A DNA stretch of 64,000 nt from Mesorhizobium sp. NZP2077 (lineage in GTDB: Bacteria; Pseudomonadota; Alphaproteobacteria; Rhizobiales; Rhizobiaceae). The stretch spans positions 4,036,001 to 4,100,000 of the forward strand of contig NZ_CP051293.1 of assembly GCF_013170805.1 (NCBI RefSeq). The letters run 5' to 3'. How positions within the stretch are numbered: the stretch's first letter is position 1; every line of letters begins with the position of its first letter. Position numbers and translations under genes: made by a program. The notes beneath the pieces were generated by a model. That model saw only the letters and a program-made list of their open reading frames with translations, was not told where the DNA came from and did not search any database. Below are positions 58,678 to 64,000 of the stretch, one piece after another.

Positions 58678-59418
58678 CTACAGAAGTTCGCGGGTGAAGC
58701 GGTTGCGGACAAGCCGGTAGAAGGGGACAGGACCGCCAGGACGCAACAGCGGATCATGGGCAAGGCGCTTTTCCAGCTCGTCCAGGATCATTCGGGTGAT
58801 GTCGGGTATGTCGGCTTTCCTGGCCTTGGCAAGCGGCAGCCAGACCAGTTCCTCGAGTTCGTTGGTCGGGCCGCCATCAGGCAGTTCGACGGCGACATCG
58901 TTGCGCCAGGCGCTGAAGAAACGTGTGTCGAAGCGGCGCACCCGGTTGGGCGGGGTGATGGCGCGCGCGATGAAACGCAGCGTCTCAAGTGAAGGTCTCA
59001 CGCCGTGCTCGACAAAACCTTGCCAGTCACGCTTGTCGGTCGCAAAGGCGGCTTTCTGGCCGATCAGCAGCCCGGCTTCCTCATAGGTCTCGCGAATTGC
59101 CGACAAGGCGACGGCCCGGGCTCGCGCGGCACTGGTGCGGCCGGGGCCGGCAAGCAGCTTTGCTTCCTCGTCGCGATGCAATGCGGTGGCGGTCGCGATG
59201 CGACTGTCCGCCGGATCGGTGCGGCCACCGGGAAAAACGAATTTTCCAGGCATGAAGGCGTGGCCAGCGTGACGGCGGCCCATCAGCACCAGCACCTCGT
59301 CGCCCTTGCGGTCGAGAAGAATCAAGGTCGCGGCGTCACGCGGACGCAGGCGCCGGCCGCTATGCGCGGCAAGACCCTTGTCGAGCTTGTCGACATCCGC
59401 CTTGGTCATTGCTTCCAT
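58678..59418 (-). CDS. Nudix hydrolase with insertion in the Nudix box
   Basis: This 246-residue protein has PGKFVFPGGRTDPADSR, then about 34 extra residues, and then the catalytic REXXEE part (ALSAIRETYEEAGLLIG). This split Nudix box is known from NUDT19-like and related coenzyme-A-type Nudix enzymes. It hydrolyses a nucleotide-diphosphate-linked compound that cannot be named. It lies in the usual rhizobial order between the MFS gene and DUF983-rnr. Confidence 0.87.
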   Translation of the reverse strand: MEAMTKADVDKLDKGLAAHSGRRLRPRDAATLILLDRKGDEVLVLMGRRHAGHAFMPGKFVFPGGRTDPADSRIATATALHRDEEAKLLAGPGRTSAARARAVALSAIRETYEEAGLLIGQKAAFATDKRDWQGFVEHGVRPSLETLRFIARAITPPNRVRRFDTRFFSAWRNDVAVELPDGGPTNELEELVWLPLAKARKADIPDITRMILDELEKRLAHDPLLRPGGPVPFYRLVRNRFTRELL

Positions 59419-59491
59419 GCGCTGGACCTAGCGGAAACTTCTTGCAAACGAAAGTGGCCTTTCACGGTCGGTATGTTGCGCCGGCGGCGCT

Positions 59492-59947
59492 TCAGGCGCC
59501 GTGGTGGGACTCGGTCCCATCCTTCTCGCCACCGAATCCGTGCATATAGAACGCCCATTGCAGTCCGATGACGGCGCCTTTGACAGGCTGCAGCAGCGCA
59601 ACCGACAAAATAATGGTCAGCGGCACCCAGATGGCGATGTGCTGCCAGGTGGAGAGCGTCGACGTCGCTTCCACGCCCATGAAGGCGCCGAGAACGATGT
59701 GACCGACGATGACGATGACCAGATAGGCCGGCAGGTCGTCGGCGCGATGGTGATGGATCTCCTCGCCGCAGACGCTGCAGGTCTCGACGGTCTTGGTGAA
59801 GCCGCGGAACAGCTTGCCTTCACCGCAATTCGGGCAGCGGCCCAGGAAACCGCGCTTCATAGCCGTCCACAGCGGGCGGGCAACCCGGCCCGTGTGATGT
59901 TCGCCGCCGAAGACCTGTTCTTGTATCCCTAATTCATTTTGCATCAT
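59492..59947 (-). CDS. DUF983 family membrane protein
   Basis: This 151-residue protein has an N-terminal zinc-ribbon-like RCPNCGEGKLFRGF...CSVCGEEI, then two membrane helices (AYLVIVIVGHIVLGAFM and IAIWVPLTIILSVALLQPVK). The family is common in alphaproteobacteria and of unknown function. The start at ATG 59947 overlaps the rnr stop by four bases, which couples the two genes. Confidence 0.9.
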   Translation of the reverse strand: MMQNELGIQEQVFGGEHHTGRVARPLWTAMKRGFLGRCPNCGEGKLFRGFTKTVETCSVCGEEIHHHRADDLPAYLVIVIVGHIVLGAFMGVEATSTLSTWQHIAIWVPLTIILSVALLQPVKGAVIGLQWAFYMHGFGGEKDGTESHHGA

Positions 59948-62250
59948 CGTCTCCTGCCGCGCGAACCCGGTCGCGATTGCGACGCACGGGCGCGGCCCTT
60001 AGCCTTGTGGAACGACTTGCTGGAGCCTGGCAGGGGCTTCGGGTCGGTCAACATCTCAAAGCGCATCGCGCCGGCCATTGGAGCCACCTCGATGAGCCGG
60101 ACCTCGACGCGGTCCGCGAGCTGGTAGCCTTTGCCCGAGCGTTCTCCGAACAGGGAGCGAGCCGTTTCGTCGTATATATAGTAATCGCCGCCCAGAGTTG
60201 ACACCGGGATGAAGCCATCTGCGCCAAACTGCGGCAATTGGACAAATAGTCCTGATTTGGTGACGCCGGAGATGCGGGCGTCGAAGCGGTCGTCGATGCG
60301 CTCGGCGAGATAGGCGGCAATCAGCCGGTCGACCGTATCGCGCTCGGCTGCCATGGCGCGCCGTTCCGTGCCGGAGATCAGTACCGCGACGTCTTCGAGC
60401 CGCGCCTCTTCATCCTGCGTCAGACCGCCCGGACCGAGGCCGAGCGCGGCGATAAGCCCACGGTGCACGATCAGGTCGGCGTAGCGGCGGATCGGCGAGG
60501 TGAAATGCCCGTAGCGCTTCAGGTTGAGGCCGAAATGGCCGATGTTCTTGGGTGAGTATTCGGCCTGGCTCTGCGAGCGCAGCACCACCTCGTTGACAAG
60601 CGCCTCGTTGTCGGCGCCACGCACGCGTTCGAGAATGCCGTTGAACTGGCTGGGCCGCATCTGCGCACCGCGCGCCAGCGACAGGCCGAGCGTCTGCAGG
60701 AATTCGCGCAGCGATTCCTGCTTGGCGAGCGATGGCGCGTCGTGGACGCGGTAGACCAGCGCCTGCTTCTTCGCCTCCAGCGTCTCGGCGGCGGCGACAT
60801 TGGCCTGGATCATGAATTCTTCGATCAGCTTATGGGCGTCGAGCCGTTCCGGCACGATGACGCGATCGACCGTGCCGTCCGGCTTGAGCAGGATCTTGCG
60901 CTCCGGCAGGTCAAGTTCCAGCGGCTGGCGGCCGTCGCGTCCGCGTTTCAGGATCGCATAGGCGTCCCATAGCGGCTTCAGCACCGTGTCGAGGATCGGG
61001 CCGGTCTTGTCGTCGGGCACACCGTCGATGGCCGCCTGCGCCTGCGGGTAGGCGAGCTTCGCCGCGGATTTCATCATCACGCGGTGGAAAGAATGCCGGA
61101 TTTTGTGGCCATCGGCGGAGAAGGTCATGCGCACAGCCAGCGCCGGGCGATCCTGGCCCTCACGCAACGAACAGAGGTCGTTGGAGATGCGCTCGGGCAG
61201 CATCGGCACGACGCGATCGGGGAAATAGACCGAATTGCCGCGCTTCAAGGCTTCGCGGTCGAGGGCCGTGCCATAGCGCACATAGGCGGCGACATCGGCG
61301 ATGGCGACGGTGGCGATCACGCCGCCGGGGTTCTTTTCGTCGAGATCGGGCGTGGCGAAGACGGCGTCGTCATGGTCCTTGGCGTCGGCCGGATCGATGG
61401 TGACCAGCGGCAGGTCGCGCCAGTCCTCGCGGTGATCCATCGTTGCCGGCTTGACGGCTTCGGATTCGGCGATGACGTCGGCTGGGAAGATGTGCGGAAT
61501 GTCGTGCGCATGGATGGCGATCATCGAGACCGCCTTTTCGCTGGTCAGCGAGCCCAGCACGTTGAGCACCTTGGCGCGCGGCAACCCATAGCGGGAGGAG
61601 CGTGCGGGCTCGACTTCGACCAGGTCGCCGCTCTTGGCGCCGTTCTGGAATTCCTTGTCGACGATCAGCTCCGGTTGACGGCGCTCGACCGGCTCGATGC
61701 GAAAGGTGCCGTCCTGCAGCACGCGGAAGACGCCGAGAACGGCATCGGTGCGCTTCTCGAAGATCTTCATAACCCGGCCGGTATAGGCGGGGCCGGTCGG
61801 GTCATCGGTCGGGAAGGTCTTGGCCAGCACGCGGTCGCCAATGCCGGGCGCCGGGCCGTTGCCACTGCGTGACACACGGATCGAGACCACGGGCGGTTCG
61901 CCCGTGCCGACCGACTCGGCCGGATGCGCCAGCAAGATGCCGTCGCCGTCACGGCCAAAAATATCGAGCACGGCGACATGGGGCAGGGCGCCGACGCGGG
62001 CCAGCCGCTTGCGTTCCTTGGTGAGCACGCCTTCGTCCTGCAGGTCGCGCAGAATGTCCTTCAGCCAGATGCGGTCGTCACCGCGCAGCGCGAACGCCTT
62101 GGCGATGTCGCGTTTGCCCGCCCGATCGGGATTCTCGGCGATATAGCGCAGGATTTCGTCGCGCGAGGGCCTGTAGTCGTCCTTGACCTTGGCTCTCGTG
62201 TCGGCGGTGCGTGGATCGCCGTGGCTCCTACCGGTGATCCTGCGCGCCAC
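59944..62250 (-). CDS. rnr: Ribonuclease R
   Basis: The 768-residue 3'-5' exoribonuclease has an N-terminal winged-helix region and cold-shock domains. The RNB catalytic domain has the metal-binding Asp cluster TIDPADAKDHDDAV and NSVYFPDRVVPMLPERISND. A C-terminal S1 domain has ARISGVTKSGLFVQLPQFGA, and a basic tail follows. It degrades structured RNA. The initiation codon is GTG at 62250, six bases after topA, with AGGA overlapping the topA 3' end. Confidence 0.95.
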   Translation of the reverse strand: MARRITGRSHGDPRTADTRAKVKDDYRPSRDEILRYIAENPDRAGKRDIAKAFALRGDDRIWLKDILRDLQDEGVLTKERKRLARVGALPHVAVLDIFGRDGDGILLAHPAESVGTGEPPVVSIRVSRSGNGPAPGIGDRVLAKTFPTDDPTGPAYTGRVMKIFEKRTDAVLGVFRVLQDGTFRIEPVERRQPELIVDKEFQNGAKSGDLVEVEPARSSRYGLPRAKVLNVLGSLTSEKAVSMIAIHAHDIPHIFPADVIAESEAVKPATMDHREDWRDLPLVTIDPADAKDHDDAVFATPDLDEKNPGGVIATVAIADVAAYVRYGTALDREALKRGNSVYFPDRVVPMLPERISNDLCSLREGQDRPALAVRMTFSADGHKIRHSFHRVMMKSAAKLAYPQAQAAIDGVPDDKTGPILDTVLKPLWDAYAILKRGRDGRQPLELDLPERKILLKPDGTVDRVIVPERLDAHKLIEEFMIQANVAAAETLEAKKQALVYRVHDAPSLAKQESLREFLQTLGLSLARGAQMRPSQFNGILERVRGADNEALVNEVVLRSQSQAEYSPKNIGHFGLNLKRYGHFTSPIRRYADLIVHRGLIAALGLGPGGLTQDEEARLEDVAVLISGTERRAMAAERDTVDRLIAAYLAERIDDRFDARISGVTKSGLFVQLPQFGADGFIPVSTLGGDYYIYDETARSLFGERSGKGYQLADRVEVRLIEVAPMAGAMRFEMLTDPKPLPGSSKSFHKAKGRARASQSRPGSRGRRR

Positions 62251-62256
62251 GCCGTC

Positions 62257-64000
62257 CTACCCTTTTTTCTTCGCAGCCGGCTTCTTGGCGGCTGTCTTCT
62301 TCGCTGCAGGCGCCTTGGCTGCTGCTGCTTTGCGGAACGGCTTCTTGCCGCCGCCGCCCTTGGCTTCCTTCTCGGCAATCAGCGCCAGCGCGTCCTCGAT
62401 GGTCACCGTTTGCGGATCCTTGCCCTTGGGCAGGGTGGCGTTGACCTTGCCGAAATTGACATAAGGCCCGTATTTGCCGTCGCGCACGACGATCTTGCCG
62501 CCGCCGTCGGGATGGTCGCCAAGTTCCTTCAGCGCAGCTGCGGTGCCGCCGTTGCGGCCGCCCTTGCCCTTGGACTGCTTCTCGGCAATCACCGTGACGG
62601 CGCGGTTGAGGCCGATCGAGAACACATCCTCGATGCTGTCGAGATTGGCGTAGGTGCCATCGTGCAGCACGAACGGACCATAGCGGCCGAGCCCGGCCGA
62701 GATCATCTTGGAAGTTTCCGGATGCTTGCCGATATCGCGCGGCAGCGCCAGCAACGCCAGCGCCTTTTCGTGGTCGATCGACTCCGGCGTCCAACCCTTG
62801 GGCAGGCTCGAGCGCTTGGCTTCCTTGCCGTCGCCGCGCTGGAGGTAGGGCCCGAAGCGGCCCGAGCGCAGCGTGATTTCCTCCGCCGTGTAAGGATCCT
62901 TGCCGAGCACCTTGGTGCCGTCCTCGCCGCCGCCATTCTCGCCATTGGGGTTGGCAGCGTCGCCGAGCTGGCGGGTGAAGGAGCATTCCGGATAGTTCGA
63001 GCAGCCGACGAAGGCGCCGAACTTGCCGAGCTTCAGCGACAGATTGCCGGTGCCGCATTTCGGGCAGATGCGGGGGTTGGAGCCGTCTTCCCTAGTGGGG
63101 AACACCAGCGGCGCCAGTTCCTCGTTCAGCGCGTCGAGTACGTCGGTGACGCGAAGTTCCTTGATGTCGGCGACAGCGCCGGAAAAATCCTTCCAGAAAT
63201 CGCGCAGCACGTCTTTCCAGGCGAGCTTGCCGTCGGAGATCTCGTCGAGCTTTTCCTCGAGCGATGCGGTGAAGTCGTATTCGACATAGCGCTCGAAGAA
63301 GCTTTCGAGGAAGGCCGACAACAGCCGGCCCTTGGCCTGCGGCACCAGTCGGCGCTTGTCGATCGTGACGTAGTCGCGGTCTTCGAGCGTCTTCAGGATT
63401 GCGGTGTAGGTCGACGGGCGGCCGATGCCGAGCTCTTCCAGCTTCTTGATCAGCGTCGCCTCGGAATAGCGCGGCGGCGGCTCGGTCGTGTGCTGGGTGG
63501 CGTTGATCGCCTGGCGGGCAAGCTGCTCGCCGGCACGGATCTCCGGGAGACGACGGTTTTCCTCGTCTTCCGCGTCGTCTTCCTTCTGGTCGGTGTAGGC
63601 GGCGATGAAGCCGTCGAAGCGAACGACCGAACCGACAGCGCGAAGCTCGGCGGTACGGGCGCCGTTGACCGCCTCGATCTCGACGGTGGTGCGCTCGATT
63701 TCGGCCGGCTGCATCTGGCTGGCGATGGCGCGCTTCCAGATCAACTCATAGAGCCGCATCTGGTCGGAATCGAGATATTGCCGGACCGATGCCGGGGTGC
63801 GCATGAAATCCGTCGGGCGGATCGCTTCGTGCGCTTCCTGGGCGTTCTTGGCCTTGGCTGTGTATTGGCGCGGCTTTTCCGGCAGGTATTTCGGGCCGAA
63901 TTCCTTGGCGATGGCGTCGCGGGCAGCGTCGATCGCCTCCGGCGCCATCTGCACGCCGTCGGTTCGCATATAGGTGATCAGGCCGGTCGTTTCGCCGCCG
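62257..64000 (-). CDS. topA: DNA topoisomerase I (N-terminal part outside window)
   Basis: The frame is open to the last base of the window, so the N-terminal Toprim domain is missing; 580 residues are visible. The catalytic Tyr is in TGLITYMRTDGVQMAP. Next are NAQEAHEAIRPTDFMRTP and RYSEATLIKKLEELGIGRPS. A CPKCGTGNL...YPEC zinc finger and several zinc-less repeats (GPYLQRGDGKEAK, YGPFVLHDGTYANLDS) are followed by a Lys/Ala-rich tail ending KKPAAKKKG. It relaxes negative supercoils. The ATG at 63969 lies after the catalytic Tyr and is not the start. Confidence 0.95.
   Translation of the reverse strand, partial: GGETTGLITYMRTDGVQMAPEAIDAARDAIAKEFGPKYLPEKPRQYTAKAKNAQEAHEAIRPTDFMRTPASVRQYLDSDQMRLYELIWKRAIASQMQPAEIERTTVEIEAVNGARTAELRAVGSVVRFDGFIAAYTDQKEDDAEDEENRRLPEIRAGEQLARQAINATQHTTEPPPRYSEATLIKKLEELGIGRPSTYTAILKTLEDRDYVTIDKRRLVPQAKGRLLSAFLESFFERYVEYDFTASLEEKLDEISDGKLAWKDVLRDFWKDFSGAVADIKELRVTDVLDALNEELAPLVFPTREDGSNPRICPKCGTGNLSLKLGKFGAFVGCSNYPECSFTRQLGDAANPNGENGGGEDGTKVLGKDPYTAEEITLRSGRFGPYLQRGDGKEAKRSSLPKGWTPESIDHEKALALLALPRDIGKHPETSKMISAGLGRYGPFVLHDGTYANLDSIEDVFSIGLNRAVTVIAEKQSKGKGGRNGGTAAALKELGDHPDGGGKIVVRDGKYGPYVNFGKVNATLPKGKDPQTVTIEDALALIAEKEAKGGGGKKPFRKAAAAKAPAAKKTAAKKPAAKKKG

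Overview
The window is GC-rich chromosomal DNA of an alphaproteobacterium, most likely a Mesorhizobium or a close relative in Hyphomicrobiales. Supporting signs are the divK-pleD pair, the rnr-topA block, a rhizobial-type Tad pilus locus, a LexA box of the alphaproteobacterial form GAAC-N7-GAAC, and a palindromic intergenic element like the RIMEs of rhizobia. Genes are dense, with many 1 to 4 base overlaps. I saw no tRNA, rRNA, CRISPR array, transposase or phage gene.

Layout. 1-8.6 kb: a CASTOR/POLLUX-like channel (cut by the window edge), a coupled MaoC hydratase and CoA-ester lyase pair, a DUF2336 protein, an FUSC exporter and parE. 8.9-19.3 kb: a Tad (Flp pilus) operon cpaB-cpaC-lipoprotein-cpaE-cpaF-tadB-tadC, later tadD. 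It is interrupted by a frameshifted acyltransferase with an AT-rich flank, and tadC itself appears to carry a one-base frameshift. 19.5-25.2 kb: a membrane diguanylate cyclase and gcvT-gcvH-gcvP behind a tandem glycine riboswitch. 25.4-34.2 kb: an internally duplicated protein of unknown function, a small exported protein, a Tat-exported molybdopterin enzyme with its cytochrome b partner, DUF1345 and YaiI proteins, a formaldehyde-detoxification operon (adhC, an unknown 83-residue protein, gfa) and pccA. 34.2-46.3 kb: a 167-bp nested inverted-repeat element, dnaE, an EamA transporter, an exported protein, an SOS-controlled dinB, a GNAT protein, a large exported protein, a HAD hydrolase, a DUF3572 protein, divK and pleD.

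46.3-56.5 kb looks like an accessory block placed between pleD and rpmG, genes I recall as neighbours in other rhizobia. It holds a possible 24-codon gene, an FAD monooxygenase, a GlxA-type regulator divergent from an isonitrile hydratase homologue, and a GntR-controlled module joining a PLP-dependent Cys/Met-type lyase to a complete sugar-type ABC importer. 56.5-64 kb returns to core genes: rpmG, a stand-alone YqfO/Nif3-like domain protein with a striking upstream palindrome, an MFS transporter, a Nudix hydrolase, DUF983, rnr and topA (cut by the window edge).

The least described parts are the GntR/PLP-lyase/ABC module, the tiny gene downstream of pleD, the duplicated protein at 25.4 kb, the small partner in the formaldehyde operon and the palindrome-controlled YqfO-like gene. 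No completely new multi-gene defence or mobile system was evident.
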